Part shown: positions 34,462-45,015 of the stretch, in pieces
Numbering within the stretch: the stretch's first letter is position 1
Layout of the letters: each line of letters begins with the position of its first letter
Source: Parageobacillus thermantarcticus
GTDB lineage: Bacteria > Bacillota > Bacilli > Bacillales > Anoxybacillaceae
Assembly (NCBI RefSeq): GCF_900111865.1
Contig: NZ_FOJS01000011.1
Location: 1 to 64,000, forward strand
DNA: 64,000 nucleotides
Direction of reading: 5' to 3'
The notes under the pieces: generated by a model
Database searches by the model: none
What the model was told of the DNA's origin: nothing
The model's input: the letters and a program-made list of their open reading frames with translations, nothing else
Translations under genes and position numbers: made by a program

Positions 34462-35262
34462 CTACTCGATAATATGTTCCAAACCGTATACGAGCGTATG
34501 TAACTTCATGACCGTTTCCACTGACAATTTGACTCCAGACATGAAAGAAGCGCGGTTAAACGAATCATGGCGAATCGTCAACGCTTGTCCATTTCCGCCA
34601 AAAATCACTTCTTGATGGGCGATAAGCCCCGGAAGGCGAACGCTATGAATCGGTATGCCGTCATATGTCGCGCCGCGCGCTCCAGCGAGCGTCTCCTTCT
34701 CGTCCGGATGTCCTTGTTTTTTCGACGGGCGCACCATCGAAATAAGCTGGGCCGTTTTCACAGCTGTTCCAGATGGAGCGTCCAGTTTTTGATCGTGATG
34801 TAATTCGATAATTTCGACATCCGGAAAATATTTTGCTGCCATTTGCGCAAATTTCATCATTAAAATGGCGCCGACCGCAAAGTTTGGCGCAATGATCGCC
34901 CCGATTTCTTTTTCTTCTGCTAACTTGGTCAAACGTTGAATATCTTCGTTGGTAAAGCCGGTCGTGCCGACGACAGGACGGACTCCGTATTGAAGCGCGA
35001 TTTCCGTATGTCTTTTTCCAGCTTCCGGCGTTGTTAAATCAATGAGTACATCCGGCTTCACTTCTTGAAAGCAGCGGGCCGCATCGGTGTAAATCGGGGC
35101 GTGAACACCCGAAAATCCTTCCACATCCGCTAAATCTCCTCCGTCGTTTTTCCGGTCAATGACACCGACAAGTTGAAAATGTTCGGTTTTTTGGACAAGC
35201 GAAACCGCTTCACGTCCCATTCGGCCGCGCGGACCGGCAATGACGATGCGAATCGCTTCCAT
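34462..35262 (-). CDS. dapB: 4-hydroxy-tetrahydrodipicolinate reductase
   Basis: DapB reduces the lysine and diaminopimelate precursor with NAD(P)H. The diaminopimelate branch also feeds dipicolinate in spores. The 266-residue product has the nucleotide-binding [12 protein letters not shown] near the N-terminus and the catalytic region [16 protein letters not shown]. Its ATG shares one base with the ypjD stop (TAATG) and follows AAAAGGAGGAAGC. Confidence 0.96.
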   Translation of the reverse strand: MEAIRIVIAGPRGRMGREAVSLVQKTEHFQLVGVIDRKNDGGDLADVEGFSGVHAPIYTDAARCFQEVKPDVLIDLTTPEAGKRHTEIALQYGVRPVVGTTGFTNEDIQRLTKLAEEKEIGAIIAPNFAVGAILMMKFAQMAAKYFPDVEIIELHHDQKLDAPSGTAVKTAQLISMVRPSKKQGHPDEKETLAGARGATYDGIPIHSVRLPGLIAHQEVIFGGNGQALTIRHDSFNRASFMSGVKLSVETVMKLHTLVYGLEHIIE

Positions 35263-35600
35263 TATGCTTCCTCCTTTTCTTTTCGCGTCCAACGATCTTT
35301 ATCGCGCGTGCGAAACTTTTCCATTACCATATCATGCGCTTGTTGCAAGTCGATATCGAGGGAGTTGGCAAAACAAATAAGGACAAATAACAAATCACCA
35401 AGTTCTTCTTCGATCGTTTTTTCTTTTTCCGTCTGTTTTTTCGGTTTTTCGCCATAATAATGATTGACTTCCCGCGCCAGCTCACCAAGCTCTTCCGTCA
35501 GTCTTGCTAGCATGGCAAGCGGGCTGAAATATCCTTCTTTAAACTGGCCAATATATTCGTCGACTTCTTGTTGCAGCTGCTTTATCGTCTTTTCTTGCAT
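35262..35600 (-). CDS. ypjD: MazG-like nucleotide pyrophosphohydrolase YpjD
   Basis: This 112-residue, all-helical house-cleaning NTP hydrolase is of the MazG/dUTPase superfamily. The metal ligands are visible in [14 protein letters not shown] (E-E-x-x-E) and [11 protein letters not shown] (E-x-x-D). The ATG at 35600 follows GAGGTG. It heads the dense leftward unit ypjD-dapB-mgsA-bshB1-bshA-cca-birA, and is divergent from ypjC. Its exact nucleotide substrate is not known from sequence. Confidence 0.9.
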   Translation of the reverse strand: MQEKTIKQLQQEVDEYIGQFKEGYFSPLAMLARLTEELGELAREVNHYYGEKPKKQTEKEKTIEEELGDLLFVLICFANSLDIDLQQAHDMVMEKFRTRDKDRWTRKEKEEA

Positions 35601-35677
35601 GAACGTCACCTCTCATGTTTTCATGTTAGCGGAAAGCAACGTTTTTGACAAATATTTTTGCGTGCCGCGCCTGCTCG

Positions 35678-35706
35678 TTGCTTGTGTGTACAACTTCCTC
35701 TATAAT
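35678..35706 (+). promoter_or_regulatory. Candidate ypjC promoter
   Basis: TTGCTT (35678-35683) and TATAAT (35701-35706) are separated by 17 bp. The start codon follows 37 bp downstream behind GGAGGTAGC. Confidence 0.62.
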
Positions 35707-35742
35707 TAAGGGCGCCGACTATTATGGAAACGGAGGTAGCAT

Positions 35743-36612
35743 ATGGTTTTCGGATTAAAAATAAAAAATATCATTTTCATTTTGTTTGGTGCCGCCATTT
35801 TCGCATTTGGGATTGTTCATTTCAACATGCAAAATAACTTGGCGGAAGGTGGCTTTACCGGAATTACGCTGCTGCTTTACTTTTTATTTGGCATCGATCC
35901 GTCCTATACAAACTTGGCATTAAACATTCCGCTCTTTTTTATCGGCTGGAAGTTGCTCGGCCGCCATACGTTTTTATACACCATAATCGGAACTGTTGCC
36001 GTTTCTCTCTTTCTTTGGATTTTTCAACGCTATGCCATCCATATGCCGCTGAAGCATGATATGACGTTGGCCGCATTGTTCGCCGGCGTCTTTATCGGCG
36101 TCGGCCTCGGCATTATTTTCCGCTACGGCGGAACAACGGGCGGCGTCGATATTATCGCTAGACTCGTCTATAAATATAAAGGAATCAGCATGGGAAAAAC
36201 GATGTTTACATTTGATGCGGCCGTCATTACGCTTTCTTTGCTTTACCTTTCTTACCGCGAGGCGATGTATACGCTTGTTGCGGTGTTTATCGCCGCTCGC
36301 GTCATCGATTTTATGCAGGAAGGCGGCTATGCAGCAAAAGGAGCGATGATTATTTCGGAAAAAAGCGAGGAAATTGCCACCAAAATTTTAACGGAAATGG
36401 ACCGCGGCGTAACGGTTTTAAAAGGGCAAGGCTCTTATACGAAACGCGATCGCGATGTATTGTATTGCGTTGTCGCGAAAAACGAACTGCCGCGTTTGAA
36501 AAGCGTCATTATTTCCGTCGATCCCCACGCGTTCGTCGCGGTCACTGACGTTCATGACGTACTTGGAGAAGGCTTCACGCTTGATGAACGAAAACAGCCG
36601 ATTGAACATTGA
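35743..36612 (+). CDS. ypjC: YitT-family membrane protein YpjC
   Basis: The 289-residue protein has about five membrane segments (first near residues 9-26, last near 175-190), the small-residue motif FRYGGTTGGVDIIAR, and a C-terminal cytosolic DUF2179 domain (about 200-285, with GVTVLKGQGSYTKRDRDVLYC). The family is of unknown transport function. It is read divergently from ypjD and ends at a bidirectional terminator facing ypjB. Confidence 0.88.
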   Translation: MVFGLKIKNIIFILFGAAIFAFGIVHFNMQNNLAEGGFTGITLLLYFLFGIDPSYTNLALNIPLFFIGWKLLGRHTFLYTIIGTVAVSLFLWIFQRYAIHMPLKHDMTLAALFAGVFIGVGLGIIFRYGGTTGGVDIIARLVYKYKGISMGKTMFTFDAAVITLSLLYLSYREAMYTLVAVFIAARVIDFMQEGGYAAKGAMIISEKSEEIATKILTEMDRGVTVLKGQGSYTKRDRDVLYCVVAKNELPRLKSVIISVDPHAFVAVTDVHDVLGEGFTLDERKQPIEH

Positions 36613-36618
36613 AACAAT

Positions 36619-36643
36619 AAAAAGGGCGCGATTGGCCCTTTTT
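36619..36643. terminator. Bidirectional terminator between ypjC and ypjB
   Basis: AAAAAGGGC (36619-36627) pairs with GCCCTTTTT (36635-36643) around a short loop. The A and T runs allow it to work from both sides. Confidence 0.8.
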
Positions 36644-36644
36644 C

Positions 36645-37433
36645 CTATTCATTTTGATGCGTGCGGTTTTTTTCTTTTTCCCCGCGATATTTCCGCCAGC
36701 CGACATAAGATAGCGTCAACACGATGATTCCTCCAGTGGAAATCATCACCCATATGAGCGAGGGGTCGGCTTCGTCCTTTTTTGCTCCTTCAAACAATGA
36801 CCGCAAGTCCGCACGCATATTTTTTAAATGTTTACGCTGTTCTTCTTGGCTTAATTGTTGAAACGCCGGTGTTTGCAGCATTTCCATCTCTTCATCGATT
36901 TTTTTCGCCACCTCAGGCGGCACATCAATTTTGACGCTCGGCTCCACCAGTTCATAACGATTCAAAAATTCGTGAAGAGAAGCGGCAAACGCGTCTTCTT
37001 TTCCTTGATCTACCGCTTTCTCGAGCTGATTAAACGCTTCCATTATCGTTGTTTCCATCTCCGACCAAAGCGGCTGATGCGTCGAATGAATCGCATCAAC
37101 GACGAGACGAAACTGCGTTACTTTATCAACTCGTTCCTCTTCGGGCAAAGAAGAGGCCGTTATCGTTTTCAGCGCATTTTCATGAGTGACGGTAACCGCG
37201 CGAAGTTCATCCGCTGATTGAAGCCGGTCGCGCGCGTTTATTTGAAAAAATTGATTCCAAAAATATATCAATACTTCTTTTGCTTCTGCAAACCGTCCGT
37301 TTTTCGCCAATTGTAACGCTTGATCGGAAATTTGATCTAATTTTCTCCAATCGCCGTCATTTTCAACGGCGGAAACAAGCGGCGAAAATGCGCAAATAAG
37401 CGCGATGAAAGCAAGCAGCCATATTCGCTTCAT
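36645..37433 (-). CDS. ypjB: Sporulation-type membrane protein YpjB
   Basis: The 262-residue protein has a signal peptide (MKRIWLLAFIALICAFSPLVSA), a mainly helical extracytoplasmic domain and one C-terminal membrane helix (about 226-246, LIWVMISTGGIIVLTLSYVGW) with a charged tail. It matches the YpjB family, associated with sporulation in Bacillus but of undefined action. The ATG at 37433 follows GGAGGAGGGAC; the earlier frame to 37481 is not used. It lies 58 bp downstream of ypjA. Confidence 0.85.
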   Translation of the reverse strand: MKRIWLLAFIALICAFSPLVSAVENDGDWRKLDQISDQALQLAKNGRFAEAKEVLIYFWNQFFQINARDRLQSADELRAVTVTHENALKTITASSLPEEERVDKVTQFRLVVDAIHSTHQPLWSEMETTIMEAFNQLEKAVDQGKEDAFAASLHEFLNRYELVEPSVKIDVPPEVAKKIDEEMEMLQTPAFQQLSQEEQRKHLKNMRADLRSLFEGAKKDEADPSLIWVMISTGGIIVLTLSYVGWRKYRGEKEKNRTHQNE

Positions 37434-37491
37434 TCTTGTCCCTCCTCCATTCACTACTACAATGTATGAAGGAGTGGACAAGAGTAGACCA

Positions 37492-38085
37492 TCAATTTAA
37501 TGAAAGAACAAGCCTGTTTTTTCGCAAACATAACATATAACTAATTGCAAGCGAAGCGATGCTAAGCCAAAACGTAAAATAGCCGATTGGCGAAATATAT
37601 TCATTTAAAACGCTGTAGCGCGGCATCATTCCAAAAACATAGTCGATGATGTCATTATGCAACGTCCAAACCGCGGCGAACAATAAATGCGGCCAGCGAA
37701 ACCGATAAAACGGGGCGTATAATATTCCTTCGATCGCCATGGCCCCGTGTGAAACGATCAACATCCATCCTGCAACTTCAAGCGTTCCTGTCACTTTCCA
37801 TACTAACAAGTTCATTACAACCGCCCAAACGCCATACTTGACCAACGTCACGACCGCCAGCGCTTCCAATAGCGGAAAATGACGGCGAAGCAAAAACGCG
37901 ATCAGAACGAGTGTAAAAAATAAACTTGCAGTCGGACTGTCGGGGACAAATGGTAAAAAAATCGCGGGAGTTTCTGCCAACTGATAACGATACCATATAT
38001 ATCCGTAAATCGTGCCGATCGCGTTGACGATAAACAAAAACCATAAAACAGAACGGTGGGCTAGCAGCGGATAAAACCATTTCAT
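37492..38085 (-). CDS. ypjA: DUF1405 membrane protein YpjA
   Basis: This 197-residue integral membrane protein has about six hydrophobic helices, starting MKWFYPLLAHRSVLWFLFIV. Conserved-looking elements are YGYIWYRYQL, ISP-like FLPFVPDSPTASLFFTLVL and HGAMAIEGILYAPF. The function is unknown. GAAGCAGGTG precedes the start. A terminator separates it from qcrC, yet the order qcrABC-ypjA-ypjB is that of B. subtilis. Confidence 0.88.
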   Translation of the reverse strand: MKWFYPLLAHRSVLWFLFIVNAIGTIYGYIWYRYQLAETPAIFLPFVPDSPTASLFFTLVLIAFLLRRHFPLLEALAVVTLVKYGVWAVVMNLLVWKVTGTLEVAGWMLIVSHGAMAIEGILYAPFYRFRWPHLLFAAVWTLHNDIIDYVFGMMPRYSVLNEYISPIGYFTFWLSIASLAISYMLCLRKNRLVLSLN

Positions 38086-38119
38086 GAATACACACCTGCT
38101 TCCTACGATTGCTGTAATG

Positions 38120-38149
38120 AAAAAAGCTGACTAATCATAGTCAGCTTTT
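38120..38149 (-). terminator. Terminator of the qcrABC operon
   Basis: On minus, AAAAGCTGACT (38149-38139) pairs with AGTCAGCTTTT (38132-38122) around a 6-nt loop and runs into T residues. Confidence 0.85.
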
Positions 38150-38163
38150 CCTTCGGTGAACGT

Positions 38164-38931
38164 TTATTTCTCTTTTAATCCGGCAATAAATTCAGAGAGT
38201 TTTTTCAATTCTTCATCCGTGCCTTTGAAAACGCCCGGAGGCATGCTGCCTTTGCCATCTTTCGCAATTTTCGCGATTTCTTCCGGCTTCAAGCCCGTGC
38301 CAATAAGCGATGGCGCAGCGGCACCGCCGGATAAGTTTTCACCGTGACATGACGTACATGTATTCGCTTGGGCGATTTTATATCCTTCCGCGTTTTTGTC
38401 AATTTCCACTTCCGCACGAATTTTTCCTTGTTCAGCCGCTTTTTTCCAGTCATGCGTCACAACGGCTTCCCAAGTTAAATACACCATTGCCGCAAGCGTT
38501 AAAAGCATCATTCCAGTAGCAACAGGGCGTTTCCATGGACGCCGTTCCGGACCGCGATCCAAAAACGGCGCCAACAATAACGCGCCAAACGCCAACCCTG
38601 GTATCACAATTGCCCCGATCACCGTATAAGGACCTGATGCGTACGAATATTTGAGCAACTGATATAAGAACAAGAAGTACCAGTCTGGGAGCGGAATATA
38701 CGCCGTATCCGTCGGGTCAGCAATGCGCTCTAATGGAGACGGATGGGCAACCGTTAAACATAAAAAGCCAACTAAGAAGACGGAGCCGACGAGCCATTCT
38801 TTTAATAAGAAGTTCGGCCAAAACGCTTCCGTTTTCCCGGGATATTCCGAATAATCTTTTGGAATATTCGGCTTTCTTACAGCGGAAACGCGGGAATCGC
38901 CGACAAATTTCATTCCTTTTCCGCGATGCAT
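38164..38931 (-). CDS. qcrC: Menaquinol-cytochrome c reductase cytochrome b/c subunit
   Basis: QcrC is the fused subunit IV/cytochrome c of the Bacillus bc-type complex. The 255-residue protein begins MHRGKGMKFVGDSR, has about three membrane helices (50-170) with the conserved PDWYFLFLYQLLKY, and ends in an extracytoplasmic cytochrome c domain with the heme-binding CTSCH and Met ligand region GSMPPG. It is the last gene of qcrABC. Confidence 0.97.
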   Translation of the reverse strand: MHRGKGMKFVGDSRVSAVRKPNIPKDYSEYPGKTEAFWPNFLLKEWLVGSVFLVGFLCLTVAHPSPLERIADPTDTAYIPLPDWYFLFLYQLLKYSYASGPYTVIGAIVIPGLAFGALLLAPFLDRGPERRPWKRPVATGMMLLTLAAMVYLTWEAVVTHDWKKAAEQGKIRAEVEIDKNAEGYKIAQANTCTSCHGENLSGGAAAPSLIGTGLKPEEIAKIAKDGKGSMPPGVFKGTDEELKKLSEFIAGLKEK

Positions 38932-38979
38932 TTCGTATTCCCTCCTTTATCTTTAATCACTAAATAGCACTCGTGCGAA

Positions 38980-39654
38980 TCATAGCGGACCAGAAATACC
39001 TTGTCTACGAATCATTAAGAAGTGTGCCGCCATCAAACCGAGCAAAATGCCAGGCAAGAAGAAAACGTGAATGGCAAAGAATCTCGTTAATGTTTGCGCA
39101 CCGACGATTTCCGGGTCTCCGGCAAGCAACGTTTTAATGGCTGGGCCAATAATCGGTGTTGCTTGTGCGATTTCCAAACCTACTTTTGTCGCAAATAGCG
39201 CTTTCATATCCCATGGCAACAAATAGCCGGTAAAGCCAAGCCCCATCATGACCATAAAAATAAGCACGCCAACGATCCAGTTTAATTCCCGCGGCTTTTT
39301 GTATGCTCCTTGGAAAAAGACGCGCAACGTATGTAAAAACATCATGACGATAACAAGGCTCGCTCCCCAGTGATGCATACCGCGGACGATTTGTCCGAAC
39401 GCCACTTCGTTTTGCAAATAGTAAACCGATTCCCACGCGTTTTTAATATCTGGAACGTAATACATCGTCAAAAACATTCCAGATAAAATTTGAATGACGG
39501 TAACAAAAAACGTTAATCCACCAAAACAATAAACGAACGCGGAAAAGTGATGGGCTGGGTTTACATGTTCCGGAACTTCATGGTCAGCGATATCCCGCCA
39601 CAAAGGCGTAATATCCAAACGTTCGTCAATCCAGTCATAAAGCTTATTTAACAC
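38980..39654 (-). CDS. qcrB: Menaquinol-cytochrome c reductase cytochrome b subunit
   Basis: QcrB is the 224-residue, four-helix cytochrome b6-type core of the complex, oxidising menaquinol in the membrane. Heme-ligating histidines appear in the second helix (RGMHHWGASLVIVMMFLH) and fourth helix (FFAIHVFFLP, AAHFLMIRR). Cys43 in FVYCFGGLTFF corresponds to the residue known to bind an extra heme covalently in Bacillus. It starts 7 bp after qcrA. Confidence 0.97.
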   Translation of the reverse strand: MLNKLYDWIDERLDITPLWRDIADHEVPEHVNPAHHFSAFVYCFGGLTFFVTVIQILSGMFLTMYYVPDIKNAWESVYYLQNEVAFGQIVRGMHHWGASLVIVMMFLHTLRVFFQGAYKKPRELNWIVGVLIFMVMMGLGFTGYLLPWDMKALFATKVGLEIAQATPIIGPAIKTLLAGDPEIVGAQTLTRFFAIHVFFLPGILLGLMAAHFLMIRRQGISGPL

Positions 39655-39660
39655 GACGTA

Positions 39661-40167
39661 TTACGCCTCCCCTCGTGGTTTCGCTTTTCCTAAGTATAAT
39701 TTTCCATCTTTCACTTTGTACTCGTAACGGTCTAGCGGAGCTTGTGGCGGCGTTCCCGGTACGTTCGTGCCGTCTTTCGTGTAGCGCCCGTAATGGCAAG
39801 GGCAGAAAAATTGGTTCGGGTGCTCTTTATCCGTGTTCCAGTCTACCGTACAGCCGAGATGTTTACAAATCGGAGAAAGCGCTACAATTTCTCCTTTTTC
39901 GTCTTTATACACCCACGCGGATCTCGGCTCTTCCGACTCGTACCAAGCGTCTTTCACTTTTACTTTGAAATCAAAACGCTTCGGTTCCGTCGTAATTTCC
40001 TTGACATCCGCTACCGCGACCATGTCCGTTCCCGCTTCCTCTTTTAAAATCGGGTCAAACGCGAAACGGAGCATCGGCATTAAAGTTCCGGCAGCCATAA
40101 AACCGCCGACGCCAGTTAACGCGTAGTTTAAAAATTGGCGTCTTGTCACGCGATGTTTGTCGCTCAT
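39661..40167 (-). CDS. qcrA: Menaquinol-cytochrome c reductase Rieske iron-sulfur subunit
   Basis: This 168-residue Rieske protein has an N-terminal Tat-like anchor (TRRQFLNYALTGVGGFMAAG) and the 2Fe-2S ligand boxes CKHLGC and CPCHYG about 20 residues apart. The ATG at 40167 follows GATGGGGGAAG, and the longer frame to 40221 is not used. It is first in qcrABC, behind the promoter at 40244-40272. Confidence 0.97.
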   Translation of the reverse strand: MSDKHRVTRRQFLNYALTGVGGFMAAGTLMPMLRFAFDPILKEEAGTDMVAVADVKEITTEPKRFDFKVKVKDAWYESEEPRSAWVYKDEKGEIVALSPICKHLGCTVDWNTDKEHPNQFFCPCHYGRYTKDGTNVPGTPPQAPLDRYEYKVKDGKLYLGKAKPRGEA

Positions 40168-40243
40168 CGTCTTCCCCCATCTATATAAAATGAAGTCCAT
40201 CCGGACGGTATCGTATAACACAATATAAAACTAGGACATTCTA

Positions 40244-40272
40244 ATGATAGCTCAATCAGCGGACAAGGTCAA
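40244..40272 (-). promoter_or_regulatory. qcrABC promoter
   Basis: On minus, TTGACC (40272-40267, 5 of 6) and TATCAT (40249-40244, 4-5 of 6) are separated by 17 bp, leaving a leader of about 70 nt before qcrA. Confidence 0.65.
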
Positions 40273-40318
40273 TATCATCGTTGCTTTAACCTGCCAACTT
40301 CCTAATCATGTCGCCGCT

Positions 40319-40774
40319 TTATGACCATTGTGATATGAAAAAGTTCAGCAATCGAGATGTTTGGTCACGGACGATTTCATGCTTATACGATTCATCCATA
40401 TTTTGTAACGGAACCGCCGGCACTATCCACAGCCTGCCAGAAAGCTGCGTTTCATACTCTTTCCATGCATCGTCACATGTCACATAAAAAACATGCTTCA
40501 TCCCGTCTTCCATTAGTTGCCTTGTCCAATGGCCAAGCCGCTGAACGAGTCCTTCACGTTGTTCATTCGCAAAATACGCAAATGGCGGAAATAAAAACAC
40601 CCTTCCCTTTAGCTGCCGTTCCGCCTCGTTGACAATTAGCTGCACAAACTCCCCACCTGATGCGGCCGCCTTGGCGCCATCCGCAATCGTAATCGGAATA
40701 AGCGAAATTAAGGCGGTGTCGATATAATCTTTTTCTTTCGCGTATATCTCTACATCCGCTGCTATCCATTTCAT
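40319..40774 (-). CDS. ypiF: YpiF-like protein (DUF2487 type)
   Basis: The 151-residue cytosolic protein begins MKWIAADVEIYAKEKDYIDT and has YVTCDDAWKE near the middle and an aromatic C-terminus. It matches the YpiF/DUF2487 family, which has no known function but lies beside qcrABC throughout Bacillus. The ATG at 40774 is preferred over 40780 because of spacing from GAAGGGGA. Confidence 0.85.
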   Translation of the reverse strand: MKWIAADVEIYAKEKDYIDTALISLIPITIADGAKAAASGGEFVQLIVNEAERQLKGRVFLFPPFAYFANEQREGLVQRLGHWTRQLMEDGMKHVFYVTCDDAWKEYETQLSGRLWIVPAVPLQNMDESYKHEIVRDQTSRLLNFFISQWS

Positions 40775-40842
40775 GCGCATTCCCCTTCTTTAAAAGCATC
40801 ATTTTCTTTATCAACATACCATAATTTTCGCAAAAAGAAAAA

Positions 40843-40859
40843 CCTTGCATTTTGCAAGG
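40843..40859 (-). terminator. Terminator of ypiB
   Basis: On minus, CCTTGCA (40859-40853) pairs with TGCAAGG (40849-40843) around AAA and is followed by TTTTTCTTTTTG. Confidence 0.82.
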
Positions 40860-40861
40860 CT

Positions 40862-42705
<1,844 letters not shown>

Positions 42706-42721
42706 ACGCATAAACCCTTTC

Positions 42722-43624
42722 CTACTGAAAATGTGCGGCAAACATTCCCGGTGCGCGAACAATCCGTTCCGTACCGAATCCGGGATAAAAGTATAATTGA
42801 TTTTCTGCTTTAAGCAATCTTCCTTTATGGACGGTAATGATAGGAACATGATTATCATAATCGACAACAGGCGTTTCGGCAACTAAACGGCTCAAAGACT
42901 CTTTTTTGTATAAATTATAATCTACTTCTCCGCCGATGCGGAGATCTCCTTTTTGCGGATAAATTCCGATTTTCTTTAGCACATCCAGTGAAAGCGGCTT
43001 TCGTTCCTGCAATGGAAACGGAACAAATGGAATATGATGCATAGCAAGCAATTTTCGCCATGCTGCCTCTTGTTTTTTCATTCGTCTTTCCTGCGGCCAA
43101 TGCGGAACAAACGCAAGCGGATGTGTTTTTAACACCTCTGCGATCCAATGCCATGGGACGGAATGGAGCGCATCATTTTCTTTGATTTCGACAAAAATGA
43201 CGGGAATTTTCCATCGCCTGCAAGCGATCAGCAATGATGGAGTAAGCGTATGAAGCGGGACTTTCACGCCGATGAAATAATCGATGGGGCTATTTAATAA
43301 ATGCCGGCGCAAGGCTTGCAGCGCAGGGAAAAGCTGTTTTTCCGAAGAAACGTCACAAACAGCAAGCAATGTCGTGCAACCTTGCGCAATCAGGTGCTGT
43401 TTAACGTATTGCTTGAATTGGGAAAACGGCCGCTGCTGTTGAAACGAAAAATCGGCCATCACATGGCCGGGCGCCACGACCATTTCCCCAATTTCCATTC
43501 GCATCCATGTATATTGCTTCGCTTTCTCGCTTATATACTCAATGCGATTGCGATCAATCACGAGCGAACAACGCTGAAGCTGTCCATGGCGGATCACGTA
43601 CGCTCCTTCAATCACATACGGCAT
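42722..43624 (-). CDS. Amidohydrolase-like protein lacking the metal-binding motif
   Basis: The 300-residue protein starts like an amidohydrolase: a composite beta domain (YVIEGAYVIRHGQLQRCSLV, IDRNRIEYIS) leads into VVAPGHVMADFSF. In active amidohydrolases this position reads P-G-x-I-D-x-H-x-H; here both His are missing. The body contains alternating strand and helix segments (DYFIGVKVP, PVIFVEIKEND) and the C-terminus returns to the beta domain (PVVDYDNHVPIITVHKGR). I infer a degenerate, probably non-metal or non-catalytic member. AAGGAGGAATG precedes the start. It lies between aroA and ypiA, where B. subtilis has no such gene as far as I recall. Confidence 0.6.
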   Translation of the reverse strand: MPYVIEGAYVIRHGQLQRCSLVIDRNRIEYISEKAKQYTWMRMEIGEMVVAPGHVMADFSFQQQRPFSQFKQYVKQHLIAQGCTTLLAVCDVSSEKQLFPALQALRRHLLNSPIDYFIGVKVPLHTLTPSLLIACRRWKIPVIFVEIKENDALHSVPWHWIAEVLKTHPLAFVPHWPQERRMKKQEAAWRKLLAMHHIPFVPFPLQERKPLSLDVLKKIGIYPQKGDLRIGGEVDYNLYKKESLSRLVAETPVVDYDNHVPIITVHKGRLLKAENQLYFYPGFGTERIVRAPGMFAAHFQ

Positions 43625-43680
43625 GTCTTCATTCCTCCTTTACGACAAGGCTATGAAGGAACGAAGAGACATATGAATAA

Positions 43681-43714
43681 AAAAGCAAGAAACGCGCATT
43701 CGTTTCTTGCTTTT
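43681..43714. terminator. Terminator after aroA
   Basis: AAAAGCAAGAAACG (43681-43694) pairs perfectly with CGTTTCTTGCTTTT (43701-43714) around a 6-nt loop. On minus it follows the aroA stop codon and continues into T residues, so the amidohydrolase-like gene may need its own promoter or read-through. Confidence 0.88.
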
Positions 43715-45000
43715 TACATTAAGGAATGAAGGTGATCAAAAAACGATGGATAAGAAACGGCGACCGCTTCTGGGCGTTGTAAATGGACGGTTCCTTGCGT
43801 AATGCAAGCCGCGATCGCTAGCATCATGCCAATGCGGTGATCACCATGGCTGTCAACGACCGCTTCCTTCGCCGTCAACGCTGCTTTTCCATGAATGATC
43901 ATGCCATCGCTTGTCGCTTCAATATTCGCGCCAAGTTTCCGCAATTCGTTTACGACCGTATCAATTCGGTTCGTTTCCTTCACTTTCAGTTCGCTCGCAT
44001 CTTTAATCACCGTCGTGCCTTCCGCCTGCGTTGCGAGCAAGGCGATGATCGGGATTTCGTCAATCAGCCGCGGAATCAGCGCGCCGCCAATTTCCACCGC
44101 TGTTAAATTCGAGGTGCGGACAGTAATATCGCCAAACGGTTCCGTCTGTTCATTGCGGACGTTTTCGATCGTGATTTCCGCGCCCATTTGTTGCAACACA
44201 TCGATAATTCCCGTTCGCGTCGGATTGAGGCCGACGTTTTTCAGCGTAATCTCGCTGTTTGGCACAATCGCGCCAGCCACTAAGAAAAAGGCTGCCGATG
44301 AAATATCGCCTGGAACGTATATATTTGTGCCTGTTAGCTGCTGTGGCCCAGTCACGGAAACCGTGCGGCCGTCCACAGTGACGTTCCCGCCAAATAACCG
44401 TATCATCCGCTCAGTATGATCGCGGGAACGATGCGGTTCCGTTACGGTCGTCGTGCCATCTGTCGCCAATCCCGCCAGCAAAATCGCCGACTTCACTTGC
44501 GCACTCGCGACAGGAGATTCATAATGGATCGGCTGAAGTTCGCCGCCGCGAATCGATAGCGGTGTATAGTTCCCATGCTCGCGGCCGTCAATATGCGCGC
44601 CCATCATTTTCAGCGGCTTTGTCACCCTGCCCATCGGCCGCTTGGCGATCGATTCGTCGCCAATTAAGCAAGAATGAAACGGGCAACCCGCTAAAATTCC
44701 AAGCAACAACCGTGCCGTTGTCCCGGAATTACCGACATGCAAAATATCCGTTGGCTCCTTCAGCCCTTTTAATCCCTTTCCTTCAACAACGACATCGCTT
44801 CCGTTTTGCTCGATCGCTACTCCCATTTTGCGAAAACAATCAATTGTGCTTAAACAATCTTCTCCCGGCAAAAAATTTGCAATCGTTGTCGTTCCGTTAG
44901 CGATCGCCCCAAGCATCACAGCGCGATGGGAAATCGATTTATCGCCTGGAACATCGATCGTCCCTTGCAATGACGAAACATTCGTTCGCAACTTCTGCAC
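43714..45000 (-). CDS. aroA: 3-phosphoshikimate 1-carboxyvinyltransferase (EPSP synthase)
   Basis: This enzyme joins phosphoenolpyruvate and shikimate 3-phosphate, the sixth step of the shikimate pathway (named aroE in B. subtilis). The 428-residue product has [20 protein letters not shown] near the N-terminus and [30 protein letters not shown] and [12 protein letters not shown] motifs. Residues GNSGT rather than GNAGT place it with the class II type. Translation begins with GTG behind GGAGGGG. Confidence 0.97.
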   Translation of the reverse strand: MQKLRTNVSSLQGTIDVPGDKSISHRAVMLGAIANGTTTIANFLPGEDCLSTIDCFRKMGVAIEQNGSDVVVEGKGLKGLKEPTDILHVGNSGTTARLLLGILAGCPFHSCLIGDESIAKRPMGRVTKPLKMMGAHIDGREHGNYTPLSIRGGELQPIHYESPVASAQVKSAILLAGLATDGTTTVTEPHRSRDHTERMIRLFGGNVTVDGRTVSVTGPQQLTGTNIYVPGDISSAAFFLVAGAIVPNSEITLKNVGLNPTRTGIIDVLQQMGAEITIENVRNEQTEPFGDITVRTSNLTAVEIGGALIPRLIDEIPIIALLATQAEGTTVIKDASELKVKETNRIDTVVNELRKLGANIEATSDGMIIHGKAALTAKEAVVDSHGDHRIGMMLAIAACITQGTVHLQRPEAVAVSYPSFFDHLHSLM

Positions 45001-45015
45001 GTCGTTCCCCTCCGT

